Source of the DNA: Chitinophagaceae bacterium
GTDB taxonomy: Bacteria > Bacteroidota > Bacteroidia > Chitinophagales > Chitinophagaceae
DNA length: 43,876 bases
NCBI GenBank assembly: GCA_020437365.1
Contig: JAGQWM010000018.1
Coordinates: forward strand, 1 to 43,876
Direction of reading: 5' to 3'
Notes under the pieces: model-generated
The model's input: the letters and a program-made list of their open reading frames with translations, nothing else
The model's database searches: none
What the model was told of the DNA's origin: nothing
Part shown: positions 34,751 to 43,093 of the stretch, one piece after another
How positions within the stretch are numbered: the first letter of the stretch is position 1
Layout of the letters: each line of letters starts with the position of its first letter
Translations under genes and position numbers: made by a program

Positions 34751-35953
34751 CTATTTTTTACTGAGTACAAGGTGCACTCCTGTACTCGTTACCGGTAAAG
34801 CGCCAACGCCAATACCTTTTACGGGAATTTGAATATAGGGTTCAATTCGGATATTTATTTTTTTCGATAATTTTCTTTGGTAACCAATGCCCAGGTTTAT
34901 TTCTGCAGCAGTGTAAGTTTTGGCATCGTTGTAAGTGCTGTTGATATGTTCTACTTGTCCGCTCACCCTTGCTTTATATTGATTCGCTTCTTTGGTCATA
35001 ATATAAGTGGACAGTCCGCCGATTCCATACACGGTATTATTTGTTTTTGAAAAATTAAATTTTACCTGCAGCGGAATTTCAATCAAATTGCTGATGCCAT
35101 TCAAACTCATCACTTCCATATTGGGTGGCATTGCACCTGTTTTGGGATTGAAATATTTTCCATGTGTATAATATTTTTTTTGGGTGATTTCTATTCCTGT
35201 TTCTACAGACAATTGTCGATTGATTTGCAGCCCCAATAAAAAACCACCATTAAAACCTGCCTGTGTGACGCCTTGGTGTTTAATTTGATTCCAGGCTAAA
35301 CCGGCTTTTACGCCGTAATAAAAAAATGTTTTTTTCAAACCTCTTTTATTTTTTAAAGAAGTGATAATTGTTGAAGCCTTTGGTGACAAATTGAGTTCAG
35401 TTGTGCTGTTTTTGTTTTCAAAAATATTTTTAAAAGCCCTTTGATCCAAAAAAGAGAAATGTTCCGGCATTGAAAAATCAGTATGATTTTTTTCTGCATT
35501 GATAAATGGAAATGGTTGAACAGCTTCTTTTTTTGTACTGATATAATTGGTTTTTGTTGTACTCGTCATTGCTGATAAAAAAGTTTTATTGGCCATGCCG
35601 ACGGGTTTTGCTTCTTGTGGAGCAGAAACCATTGTTGCGGGTAATTGTTCACTATTGTTTTTTGCCTGCGGCGAAATAGTTTTTTGACGAGTTGCTGCTT
35701 GTTTATTGTGTGGTACTTTTTGTGAAGGGTTGAAAATAAAATAGGAGGCAACACTTCCGGCCATAATGAACAGTAGAATCAGTAATCCCCTGAATTTTCG
35801 AGAGAACATCGGTCCTGAAACAGCTTTTCCTGCAATAGGTGTCGCAGCAATCAACGGAAGCAGTTTATCGAAATCGTCCACGTTGGTTTTCAGCGGATAT
35901 TTTTCAGCCGCTTTTTGAAACAGGTCATCCATATGGTCATCTAAATACTGCAT
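34751..35953 (-). CDS. Single-TM protein with C-terminal PorT-like beta-barrel domain, sigma-factor partner
   Basis: A 400-residue protein with three parts. A cytosolic N-terminus (1-53, HMDDLFQKAAEKYPLKTN and a DDFDKLLP patch typical of Bacteroidota anti-sigma-like heads) comes first. One membrane helix follows (about 55-74, GLLILLFIMAGSVASYFIF). After a long low-complexity linker, residues about 205-400 match an outer-membrane beta-barrel domain (FYYGVKAGLAWNQIKHQG ... GVHLVLSKK), with the aromatic-ending strands seen in PorT-like proteins. Its ATG lies 13 bases inside the sigma-factor coding end, so the two are translationally coupled. It probably acts as the sigma factor's membrane partner, holding it at the inner side while the barrel domain senses the envelope. 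Confidence 0.7.
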   Translation of the reverse strand: MQYLDDHMDDLFQKAAEKYPLKTNVDDFDKLLPLIAATPIAGKAVSGPMFSRKFRGLLILLFIMAGSVASYFIFNPSQKVPHNKQAATRQKTISPQAKNNSEQLPATMVSAPQEAKPVGMANKTFLSAMTSTTKTNYISTKKEAVQPFPFINAEKNHTDFSMPEHFSFLDQRAFKNIFENKNSTTELNLSPKASTIITSLKNKRGLKKTFFYYGVKAGLAWNQIKHQGVTQAGFNGGFLLGLQINRQLSVETGIEITQKKYYTHGKYFNPKTGAMPPNMEVMSLNGISNLIEIPLQVKFNFSKTNNTVYGIGGLSTYIMTKEANQYKARVSGQVEHINSTYNDAKTYTAAEINLGIGYQRKLSKKINIRIEPYIQIPVKGIGVGALPVTSTGVHLVLSKK

Positions 35954-36513
35954 AAAATAGCATCTTCATTTTTTGTAATTTTTTCCTGTAAGATTTTCCT
36001 GGCTCTCGACAAATTCGATTTAGAAGTTCCTACGGGAATATGTAATACTTCACTTATTTCAAGATGATTGAATCCATCAGTAACAAATAAATTAAAAACC
36101 GTTCGAAGCTGTGGTGGCAGTTGTTTAATTAAAATAATCAGTTCTTTGTAAATCATCATTTGCTCGGCATTTTCATTTTTATCAGCTACGTCAAATACAT
36201 GCTCCGGAATGCCACCAATTTCCGGTGTCATTTTATTGCGCCGCAATTCATCAATAGCGGTATGAATCATAATTTTTTTGAGATAAGCGAAAAATATTTT
36301 TTCGGTTACTTCATCATCCTTGTACCTGAATTGTTTTATTTTTTTAAAAAATTTTACAAAGCCGTCATTCGTTATGTCCACAGCTTTTTCATACCGATAG
36401 ATATATCGGAAGACAGTTTTTAAAGCGAAACCAAAATATCTTTCGTATAAAAGTTTCTGATACCTGGCTTCTTTTTTAAAACACCCGGTTAATATTGTGT
36501 TTAGACTTTCCAA
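35941..36513 (-). CDS. ECF-type RNA polymerase sigma-70 factor
   Basis: A 190-residue ECF sigma factor. Region 2 lies at about 20-95 (YERYFGFALKTVFRYIYRYEKAVDITNDGFVKFFKKIKQF, with the DITNDGFVKFF -10 recognition stretch). Region 4 lies at about 120-180 (LPPQLRTVFNLFVTDGFNHLEISEVLHIPVGTSKSNLSRARKIL), a clear HTH for the -35. There is no ATG: the frame begins at TTG 36513 (an upstream in-frame TAA rules out earlier starts apart from CTG at 36516), so translation starts weakly. It overlaps the TM/barrel protein gene by 13 bases and is upstream of it on the transcript. Confidence 0.88.
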   Translation of the reverse strand: MESLNTILTGCFKKEARYQKLLYERYFGFALKTVFRYIYRYEKAVDITNDGFVKFFKKIKQFRYKDDEVTEKIFFAYLKKIMIHTAIDELRRNKMTPEIGGIPEHVFDVADKNENAEQMMIYKELIILIKQLPPQLRTVFNLFVTDGFNHLEISEVLHIPVGTSKSNLSRARKILQEKITKNEDAILCSI

Positions 36514-36655
36514 CAGCTCAAAGCCCGTTTAGTGATTAATAAATTACGAAAAAAAATTGACAGCTCTTTTTCGTGCTTTGTTCTGTAGAGATTATACGGA
36601 AGTACAGGTTGGAGGGTTGCAATTCCTGCACAATTATTTTAAATGTTTGCTATGA

Positions 36656-37459
36656 CTAATGAAGTTCAATTACCCGGTCGCCACCCTGGTTGTTTTTATT
36701 CATTTCTTCTATCATTTTTTGCCTTTCTTTTTTGAAATCATCTGCGGTGTAATGATTTTTACCCTTTGGCTCTTTGATATCTTTGAGATTTGCCTCTTTA
36801 TCATATTGAACGGCTTTGAAGGTTTGCTCGCCGTCGTTGATATTCATGGCTAAAATAGCACCCGGCAATTGTCCTTGGAATTGCGCCGGCCCAACAGATT
36901 CCGGAATAGCAGTGGTAAACCAGGCTTCAATATGTGCAGTATCATCCACTTCAGTTCTTGTCATTTTACCGTTATCCATATCCATATTTACTTTTTTAGA
37001 AAGTTTAATAGCTGTGGCTTTCATACAAGGCATATTTAAAATCATTTTTGTGTCGCCGGTTATTTTCCATTGAAGGTTTGTGATACTATCATCAACGATA
37101 AAAATTTTACCAAGAAACTCTTTTTTCTCTACTGTTTTCTTTTGCGCCAAATCAGTAAATAAAACATTATTATTACCCGCTACCATAATGCGAACCTGTG
37201 CGCCATTCGAGCTTGTAAAATTGCCACCTTCGTCATCGAATCCACTCTCGGCTTGCTTCCACAATGATTGATGATTACCAAAAACCAAGGTATAATTATC
37301 TGTTTTTGTTTTTGGCATTTCCTGTTCCATGCCATTCATACCGGCAAAACTAAAAACCAGTTTTACCGTTCTTTGATAAGTTATTTTCCCCTGTGGTGCT
37401 TGTGCAAACAAAGATGTAAAGGCCAATATACAAACCCATGTGATAATTATTTTTCGCAT
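36656..37459 (-). CDS. GLPGLI family secreted protein
   Basis: A 267-residue secreted protein of the GLPGLI family, known only from Bacteroidota. The signal peptide is MRKIIITWVCILAFTSLFA. Family landmarks are GKITYQRTVKL near the start, YTLVFGNHQSLWKQ, KKTVEKKEFLGKIFIVDD, the LQWKITGDTKMILNMPCMKATA block with conserved Cys, IEAWFTTAIPESVGPAQFQGQLPGAILAMNIN (the GLPG-like position reads GQLPGAILAM), and a charged C-terminus. The function is unknown; members occur beside outer-membrane barrel proteins. Here it shares a divergent promoter region with a histidine kinase/response regulator pair, so it may be part of that regulon. Confidence 0.88.
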   Translation of the reverse strand: MRKIIITWVCILAFTSLFAQAPQGKITYQRTVKLVFSFAGMNGMEQEMPKTKTDNYTLVFGNHQSLWKQAESGFDDEGGNFTSSNGAQVRIMVAGNNNVLFTDLAQKKTVEKKEFLGKIFIVDDSITNLQWKITGDTKMILNMPCMKATAIKLSKKVNMDMDNGKMTRTEVDDTAHIEAWFTTAIPESVGPAQFQGQLPGAILAMNINDGEQTFKAVQYDKEANLKDIKEPKGKNHYTADDFKKERQKMIEEMNKNNQGGDRVIELH

Positions 37460-37475
37460 TTTGATTGATTTTCAA

Positions 37476-37483
37476 CAAATGTA
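37476..37483 (-). promoter_or_regulatory. -7 box of the GLPGLI gene
   Basis: TACATTTG on the minus strand fits TAnnTTTG and lies 16 bp from the GLPGLI ATG at 37459. It abuts the response-regulator half-sites at 37504-37541. Confidence 0.6.
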
Positions 37484-37503
37484 AAAGGAGTTTTAAATAA
37501 GAT

Positions 37504-37541
37504 AAGTTAAGCCACCTTACAGTAAGGTTAATAAAGGTTAA
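37504..37541 (+). promoter_or_regulatory. OmpR-type direct-repeat operator in the divergent promoter
   Basis: AAGGTTAA occurs at 37524-37531 and again at 37534-37541, exactly 10 bp (one helical turn) apart, which is the classic head-to-tail arrangement bound by OmpR-family dimers. A related AAGTTAA lies at 37504-37510, one further double step upstream. CCTTAC-A-GTAAGG (37515-37527) forms an overlapping palindrome. The adjacent response regulator is the obvious candidate binder, controlling both directions. Confidence 0.65.
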
Positions 37542-37570
37542 AGAAGCGATATTGATTAAAATTCCTTCTC

Positions 37571-37578
37571 TATTTTTG
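37571..37578 (+). promoter_or_regulatory. -7 box of the kinase-regulator operon
   Basis: TATTTTTG fits TAnnTTTG and ends 11 bp before the ATG at 37590, leaving a nearly leaderless transcript. The in-frame ATG at codon 12 (37623) is an alternative start. Confidence 0.55.
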
Positions 37579-37589
37579 TTCTTTATTGT

Positions 37590-39134
37590 ATGAGAGATTC
37601 ATCTTTACATAAAGAAGAAAATATGGCTGCCAAAGCCGTATCTTCCAAATCGAGGCTACGCCGTTTTAGTTGGTTGGCCGGTTTAATGGCTTTGGCTATT
37701 GTCGTCATTACCGGATTCCAGGCATACTGGTTAAAAGAAAATTATAAAAAAGAAAAAAAAGCATTGACTGACAAAACGAATCAGTTGTTTCAACAAACGG
37801 TTCTGCAATTACAAGCGGCCAACCTGCATTTCGACATTAGAAGCTGGAAAGGCAAAAACGATAAAAATGAATTGAAGGAGATTGAAATTGTAGATAATAA
37901 AACTGATAGAAAGTCAAATGACAAGGCAAAAGATGAGTTGGTTACTACCATGCATATTGTTCGAAAAGAATTAAAAGATTCGCTGAAAAAACTAAATCCT
38001 CAGAAAATAATTGTTTCAGTTGACAAATCATCTTATAATATTAGTAATGATTCAGCATTACAAAAACGCCAATGGAAAAACATTGGTTTAGATAAGAATA
38101 ATAATAAAGTTGTAGAAGTGTTTTATACGGTAGATTCTTTGCAAACGCCTATTCATATCGAAAAAATAGATTCTGCTTTTGCCCAAACTTTACAAAAAGA
38201 AAAAATAAATATTCCATTCACTGTTTCAAAAGTTGACAGTACCGGGCAGGTACCCGAAGGGGCTGACAATGAAATCAGCATTGGGTTATTGCATCCTGCC
38301 ACTTTCCGATTACATCTTGGGAATAGTTTTTCTTACATTATTAAACAAATGACGCAGCCTATTTTATTTTCTGTTTTCTTACTGGGAATTACTTTGTTGT
38401 CTTTTGTTTTATTGTATAAAAATTTATTAAGACAAAAAAGGTTGGCAGCACAGAAAAATGAATTCATCAGTAATATAACCCACGAACTAAAAACACCGAT
38501 TGCAACAGTAGGTGTAGCCATAGAAGCCTTACAAAATTTTAATGCAATTGATAATCCGGAAAAAACCAAAGAATACCTCGCCATTTCTACCAACGAATTA
38601 AACCGCTTGAACTTACTCGTTGATAAAGTATTAAAACTGTCCATGTTCGAAAAAAATGAAATGGACATGAAACCCGAAAATGTCAATTTGGAAAAACTGA
38701 CACAGGAAGTATTGGCTTCGCTGAAATTACAATTGGAGAAAAGAAATGCCACGGTAGCATTACAAGCAAGTGGGCAAAGCATTGTTTGGGGCGACCGTTT
38801 GCATTTGCTCAGCGTTGTGTACAACCTGGTAGATAATGCTATCAAGTATTGCCCATTCCATCCGTCTATTCATATCAATATTTATGAAACTGATCATTCA
38901 ATTGTTTTTTCGATAAAAGATAATGGCATTGGTGTAGCACCCGAATACAGGAAAAAGATTTTTGAAAAATTCTTCCGGGTGCCTTATGGCAATACACATA
39001 ATGCAAAAGGTTATGGACTTGGATTGAGTTATGTAGCACGGGTGGTAGAGCAGCATCAGGGCACTATTGAAGTCAAAAGCCAGCCGGGCAATGGAACAAC
39101 ATTTACTATTCATTTTCCAAAAACTGAAGCATGA
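37590..39134 (+). CDS. Sensor histidine kinase (HisKA)
   Basis: A 514-residue membrane kinase. TM1 is at about 27-48 and TM2 at about 257-278; between them is a periplasmic sensor of roughly 200 residues rich in K, D and N that I cannot assign. The cytoplasmic H-box is FISNITHELKTPIAT with the phospho-acceptor His298. HATPase_c shows the N box VVYNLVDNAIKYC, G1 DNGIGV, the F box KIFEKFFRV, and G2 GYGLGLSYV. It should phosphorylate the response regulator encoded immediately downstream: their ORFs overlap by 4 bp (ATGA). The promoter region is shared with the divergent GLPGLI gene. The start at 37590 is near-leaderless; the methionine at 12 is possible. Confidence 0.93.
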   Translation: MRDSSLHKEENMAAKAVSSKSRLRRFSWLAGLMALAIVVITGFQAYWLKENYKKEKKALTDKTNQLFQQTVLQLQAANLHFDIRSWKGKNDKNELKEIEIVDNKTDRKSNDKAKDELVTTMHIVRKELKDSLKKLNPQKIIVSVDKSSYNISNDSALQKRQWKNIGLDKNNNKVVEVFYTVDSLQTPIHIEKIDSAFAQTLQKEKINIPFTVSKVDSTGQVPEGADNEISIGLLHPATFRLHLGNSFSYIIKQMTQPILFSVFLLGITLLSFVLLYKNLLRQKRLAAQKNEFISNITHELKTPIATVGVAIEALQNFNAIDNPEKTKEYLAISTNELNRLNLLVDKVLKLSMFEKNEMDMKPENVNLEKLTQEVLASLKLQLEKRNATVALQASGQSIVWGDRLHLLSVVYNLVDNAIKYCPFHPSIHINIYETDHSIVFSIKDNGIGVAPEYRKKIFEKFFRVPYGNTHNAKGYGLGLSYVARVVEQHQGTIEVKSQPGNGTTFTIHFPKTEA

Positions 39135-39820
39135 CAAAAACAAAAATCCTCTATGTAGAAGATGAATTATTTCTCGGCAAGATTGTAAGGGAAAGTCTTG
39201 AAAGCCGCGGTTTCGAAGTTAGTATGGAAACCGATGGTGCTAAAGTATTGCCATTATTTACAACGCTCAATCCCGACATTTGTATTCTTGATATCATGTT
39301 GCCCAATAAAGACGGATTTGCCATTGCAGATGACATACGCCAATTAAATGAAGAAGTTCCCATCATATTCTTGACCGCCAAAACTCAAACAGAAGATGTA
39401 GTAAAAGGATTTTCAATCGGTGGCAATGATTATATGCGAAAACCATTTAGCATGGAAGAGCTGATTGTACGAGTGCAAAATTTGCTTCGGCAAAAAAATA
39501 ATAGCGAAATGTCAACAGCATCAGCTTCTATCGGAAAATATACTTTTCATAGCCACCGGCAAACACTCATTTTCAAAGGTGAAGAAAAAAAACTTTCGTT
39601 CAGGGAAAGTGAATTACTGCGATTGCTTTTCGAAAACCGGCATCAAATCATTGAGCGAAAAAAAATCCTTAATTTATTATGGGGCGACGATTCTTTTTTT
39701 AACAGTCGCAACCTGGATGTTTATATTACCAAAATCAGGAACTACCTGAAAGGCGATGATGCGGTGGAAATTATAACCGTAAAAGGCGTCGGGTATCGTT
39801 TTATTACCGGTTCTAAATAA
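39131..39820 (+). CDS. OmpR/PhoB family response regulator
   Basis: A 229-residue two-domain regulator. The receiver has the acidic pair E10/D11, phospho-acceptor D54 (CILDIMLPNKDG), T82 (IIFLTAK) and K104 (YMRKPF). The C-terminal winged-helix trans_reg_C domain (about 135-228) shows LSFRESELLRLLFENRHQIIERKKIL and the recognition helix NSRNLDVYITKIRNYLKG, ending with the hairpin ITVKGVGYRFI. It overlaps the kinase ORF by ATGA, so the pair is translationally coupled. The head-to-tail AAGGTTAA repeats at 37524-37541 are its likely binding sites, which would make it autoregulated. Confidence 0.95.
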   Translation: MTKTKILYVEDELFLGKIVRESLESRGFEVSMETDGAKVLPLFTTLNPDICILDIMLPNKDGFAIADDIRQLNEEVPIIFLTAKTQTEDVVKGFSIGGNDYMRKPFSMEELIVRVQNLLRQKNNSEMSTASASIGKYTFHSHRQTLIFKGEEKKLSFRESELLRLLFENRHQIIERKKILNLLWGDDSFFNSRNLDVYITKIRNYLKGDDAVEIITVKGVGYRFITGSK

Positions 39821-39953
39821 GTGTTACAACATCAATGAATGAGTAAAGAATTGATACTTAATAAGAAATAAATTGTGTAATAATTTACCGAATTATTTTT
39901 TCTGCTTTCCGTTTTTTCTTGGAACTTTAGTAGCTACAAAACCAACAAATGTT

Positions 39954-40928
39954 ATGAGAAAATTACTCGCCATCCTGGCGGTTATAACTTTTTGTGTAGC
40001 CGCCAATCAATTTGTAGCTTGTAAAAGCAACACCTCATCAACCGAATCAGATTCCGGGAATGATTCTTTACAAAAAGTGTTAGAACGAGGAAAATATTTG
40101 GCATATCATGTAGCCAACTGTATGGATTGCCATAGCAAACGAGATTTTACAAAATATGCAGCACCAATGATTCCTGGCACCGATGGTGAAGGTGGAATGG
40201 AATTCAATAATAAAATGTTCAATGTAATTCCGGGAAGTGTTTATGCCAAAAATATTACACCCGACCCCGAAACAGGAATTGGTACCTGGACAGATGACGA
40301 AATTCTCAGGGCTATGACACAGGGCATTTCAAAAAACGGCGATACCCTTTTTCCTTTGATGCCTTATATCAGCTTTAATCGGATGGCCAAATCTGATTTA
40401 TTGAGCATTATTGCATTTATCAAAACATTAAAGCCGATAAAAAATAAAGTACCGGACAGAAAATTGATGGTACCGATGAGTATGATATATCCGGCCAATG
40501 CATTACAACCTTCTATTGATAGTAATAGGATTCCACCGGAAACAGATAAAGTAAACTATGGAAGATATTTGGTTACGATTGCAGATTGTTCTACTTGTCA
40601 TACACCTTTTGACAAAGGCAATCCTGATTTTTCGAGGGCGATGGCCGGTGGCAATACTTTTAATTTACCGGATTATGCTGTTACTTCCGCTAATATTACA
40701 CCCGATTCTGCCTCCGGTATTGGTACCTGGACAGAAGAAAGATTTATGAATAAGTTTTTACCTTATCGCAAAGAAGAGGCGTATAATTTTAAACCCGGTA
40801 AGGAAAATACAATCATGCCACTAACGTATTATGCAGGAATGAAAGACGAAGACCTGAAAGCGATTTATGCATTTTTGAGAACACTTAAGCCGATACACAA
40901 CCAGGTAGAAAAATATCCAAAAAAATAA
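39954..40928 (+). CDS. Diheme cytochrome c lipoprotein
   Basis: A 324-residue lipoprotein-anchored cytochrome. The signal peptide MRKLLAILAVITFCVAANQF is followed by lipobox FVAC (Cys23), so the in-frame ATG at 39873, 27 codons upstream, is rejected. Two cytochrome c domains each carry a CxxCH heme site: CMDCH at 56-60 and CSTCH at 212-216. Each is followed by NITPD...GIGTWTD/E and a distal MPY or MPLTYYAGM that can supply the Met ligand. This repeat layout matches the diheme subunits of membrane dehydrogenases and resembles small alcohol or aldehyde dehydrogenase cytochromes. It probably passes electrons from a periplasmic oxidation to the respiratory chain. No dehydrogenase subunit is adjacent. 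Confidence 0.9.
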   Translation: MRKLLAILAVITFCVAANQFVACKSNTSSTESDSGNDSLQKVLERGKYLAYHVANCMDCHSKRDFTKYAAPMIPGTDGEGGMEFNNKMFNVIPGSVYAKNITPDPETGIGTWTDDEILRAMTQGISKNGDTLFPLMPYISFNRMAKSDLLSIIAFIKTLKPIKNKVPDRKLMVPMSMIYPANALQPSIDSNRIPPETDKVNYGRYLVTIADCSTCHTPFDKGNPDFSRAMAGGNTFNLPDYAVTSANITPDSASGIGTWTEERFMNKFLPYRKEEAYNFKPGKENTIMPLTYYAGMKDEDLKAIYAFLRTLKPIHNQVEKYPKK

Positions 40929-40951
40929 ATTGAAAATTCACTCTGTAAAAG

Positions 40952-40978
40952 CCCTCTTCGTGTAAGAGGGTTTTTTTT
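40952..40978 (+). terminator. Terminator of the cytochrome gene
   Basis: CCCTCTT - CGTGT - AAGAGGG followed by T8. The T-run abuts the stop codon of the convergent lipoprotein gene. Confidence 0.85.
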
Positions 40979-41432
40979 AATACTGATCAAAAGAATTTCT
41001 ATTGTACGTACCGGGTGTGGCATGGTCTCCTTCTTCAAAGTCAAAATTGACGGCATGTATATCCGGCAGCTGTGTCAGGTTATAAACCACTTCGGATAAA
41101 TAAATCATCGGCCCGGTAGAGCCCATTTGTTGTGTGAGATACATCGCTTCGGGAATATTTACAAAGATGGTATCATGCGAAGTTTTGACGTAATGCAGTT
41201 GAATATTGGCATTGTCGGCATTTAAAAAACTGATAATGCTTTCTACAGATAATTTTTCCATGGAAGGTTGCTTCCGAAATTCAATTTTTCCGGTAGAATC
41301 GTTGTAATAGGATTCCCAGTAAAAAGTATTATTGGCCAGGCTGTCGGTATCGGTATCTACACTATCTGCATCATTATTTTTGCAAGCCCAAAAGAACATC
41401 GAGATGAAGAGTAATAAACTTATTTTTTTCAT
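40977..41432 (-). CDS. Small lipoprotein of unknown function
   Basis: A 151-residue lipoprotein: signal MKKISLLLFISMFFWAC with lipobox Cys17, then an acidic linker (NNDADSVDTDTDSL). The globular part has VESIISFLNADNANIQLHYVKTSHDTIFVNIPEAMYLTQQMGSTGPMIYL...VVYNLTQ and ends FDFEEGDHATPGTYNR. The pattern (IQLHYVKxxxDTIFVNI, YLTQQMGSTG, FDFEEGDHATPG) recurs in related Bacteroidota lipoproteins as I remember them, but I know no function. It may be co-transcribed with the DUF3817 gene 44 bp upstream. Confidence 0.7.
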   Translation of the reverse strand: MKKISLLLFISMFFWACKNNDADSVDTDTDSLANNTFYWESYYNDSTGKIEFRKQPSMEKLSVESIISFLNADNANIQLHYVKTSHDTIFVNIPEAMYLTQQMGSTGPMIYLSEVVYNLTQLPDIHAVNFDFEEGDHATPGTYNRNSFDQY

Positions 41433-41476
41433 TTGCTATTTTTTTAAAAATACTCTTTGCAGATTAAAAAATTACG

Positions 41477-41776
41477 TTAAATCGACGCCGCTTCTTCAGC
41501 TTTCCATTTTTTATCCATAATAATTGTACCAAAAGGTAAAATAGAAGCCAGTCCGGCACGGGCCAGCCAGGCAAAGTTCTTTTTATATTCTGATTTTACT
41601 TCCCAGGCCAGAATAATAAATGCTACAAATAAAATACCATGAATGCTGCCGAAAATGGTAACCGCCAATGGTTGGTGAGCAAAATATTTTAATGGCATGG
41701 CAATGCCCAATAAAACCAAAAATGAAATACCTTCTGCTATTGCTATTTTTCTAAACCAATGAAATGTTTTTCCCAT
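41477..41776 (-). CDS. DUF3817 family membrane protein
   Basis: A 99-residue integral membrane protein with three hydrophobic segments (about 8-30, 37-59 and 70-87). DUF3817 landmarks are FRKIAIAEGISFLVLLGIAMPLKY, SIHGILFVAFIILAW, and LARAGLASILPFGTIIMDKKW. The family is small and widespread; its function is unknown. It lies 44 bp from both the downstream lipoprotein and the upstream mqnC, all on the minus strand, so a three-gene transcript is likely. Confidence 0.85.
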   Translation of the reverse strand: MGKTFHWFRKIAIAEGISFLVLLGIAMPLKYFAHQPLAVTIFGSIHGILFVAFIILAWEVKSEYKKNFAWLARAGLASILPFGTIIMDKKWKAEEAASI

Positions 41777-41820
41777 AACGAATACGATTGTTCTTTTTGT
41801 ATAATTATTTAAAAACAGTT

Positions 41821-42945
41821 TTAATAATCAATCACCTGTTCTTCTATCAATGCAGGAATGTCACGCCATTCATATAATTGATTTCTCAATTGCGGTTCAA
41901 ACCCGGCTTCCCGAATGGCTTCCTGGATACTTTTATAGGTAAAGCGATGTGGCGCACCGGCAGCACTGACTACATTTTCTTCGAGCATGATAGATCCAAA
42001 ATCATTGGCGCCGGCATGCAAACAAATTGCTGCTGTTTGTTTGCCAACGGTTAACCAACTGGCTTGAATGTTTTTAATATTGGGCAACATAATTCTGCTT
42101 AACGCAATCATGCGGATATATTCTTCAGGTGTTGTCAGGTTTTGTACGCCCCTGATTTTGGCAAGCAATGTATCTACATCCTGAAATGTCCAGGGTATAA
42201 ATGCCAGGAAACCATTGGCATTTTTGGGTTTTTTATCTTGCACATTCCTGATTTTTATCAAATGATCAAACCGCTCTTCAATGGTTTCTACATGGCCAAA
42301 CATCATAGTCGCCGAAGTAGTGATTTGCAATTGATGCGCCGTTTCCATAATGTCGAGCCACTCCTGTGCTCCACATTTTCCCTTGCTGATTAATCTTCGA
42401 ACCCTGTCGTTCAAAATTTCGGCACCGGCACCGGGCAAAGAATCGAGTCCGGCTTTTTGTAAAGCCTGTAAAACTTCACGGTGGGTCGATTTTTCTAATT
42501 TAGTGATATGAGCAATTTCGGGCGGGCCCAATGCGTGTAAGCGGATGGCAGGAAATTCATTTTTTATTTGACGAAATGTGTTGACATAAAAATCCAATCC
42601 CAGTTCAGGATGGTGGCCGCCTTGCAATAATAATTGATCACCACCCCATTGTATAGTTTCCCTTATTTTTTTTCTATAGGTATCCATATCCGTTATATAC
42701 GCTTCGGGATGTCCGGGTATGCGATAAAAATTACAGAATTTACAATTGGCGATGCAAACATTTGTCGTGTTCACATTCCGGTCTATCTGCCAGGTCACTT
42801 TTCCATGAGGAACCTGTTTTTTTCGAATGGCATCGGCTACAAACATCAGGTCGGCGAGGGAGGCATTTTCATATAAATACACGCCTTCTTCAAGGTTTAA
42901 ATGTGCCAATTGCAATGCCTGCTGCAAAATTTCATTCACTTCCAT
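41821..42945 (-). CDS. mqnC: Cyclic dehypoxanthine futalosine synthase
   Basis: A 374-residue radical-SAM enzyme of the futalosine menaquinone pathway; it cyclises dehypoxanthine futalosine using a 5'-deoxyadenosyl radical. The [4Fe-4S] site is C64-x3-C68-x2-C71 (CIANCKFC). The family landmarks that separate MqnC from MqnE are the LLQGGHHPELGLDFY segment, SLPGAGAEIL and RRLISKGKC; ASWLTVGKQTAAICLHAGANDFG closes the barrel. It shows that the organism makes menaquinone by the futalosine route, as expected for many Bacteroidota. The ATG at 42945 gives the standard length. It is the first gene of a probable minus-strand operon with DUF3817. Confidence 0.93.
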   Translation of the reverse strand: MEVNEILQQALQLAHLNLEEGVYLYENASLADLMFVADAIRKKQVPHGKVTWQIDRNVNTTNVCIANCKFCNFYRIPGHPEAYITDMDTYRKKIRETIQWGGDQLLLQGGHHPELGLDFYVNTFRQIKNEFPAIRLHALGPPEIAHITKLEKSTHREVLQALQKAGLDSLPGAGAEILNDRVRRLISKGKCGAQEWLDIMETAHQLQITTSATMMFGHVETIEERFDHLIKIRNVQDKKPKNANGFLAFIPWTFQDVDTLLAKIRGVQNLTTPEEYIRMIALSRIMLPNIKNIQASWLTVGKQTAAICLHAGANDFGSIMLEENVVSAAGAPHRFTYKSIQEAIREAGFEPQLRNQLYEWRDIPALIEEQVIDY

Positions 42946-43093
42946 TCAGCAAATTTACAGTTGTACGGTTGATATTACGTTTGAACGGTTTTAAATCTGC
43001 TGTTTTATAAAGTAATTTTAAAATAAAAAGGCTTCGGGCCTTCGTTTGCATCATTTTTAGCAAAGTTTTTGTCTTTAAAGAAAAGAATAATAT

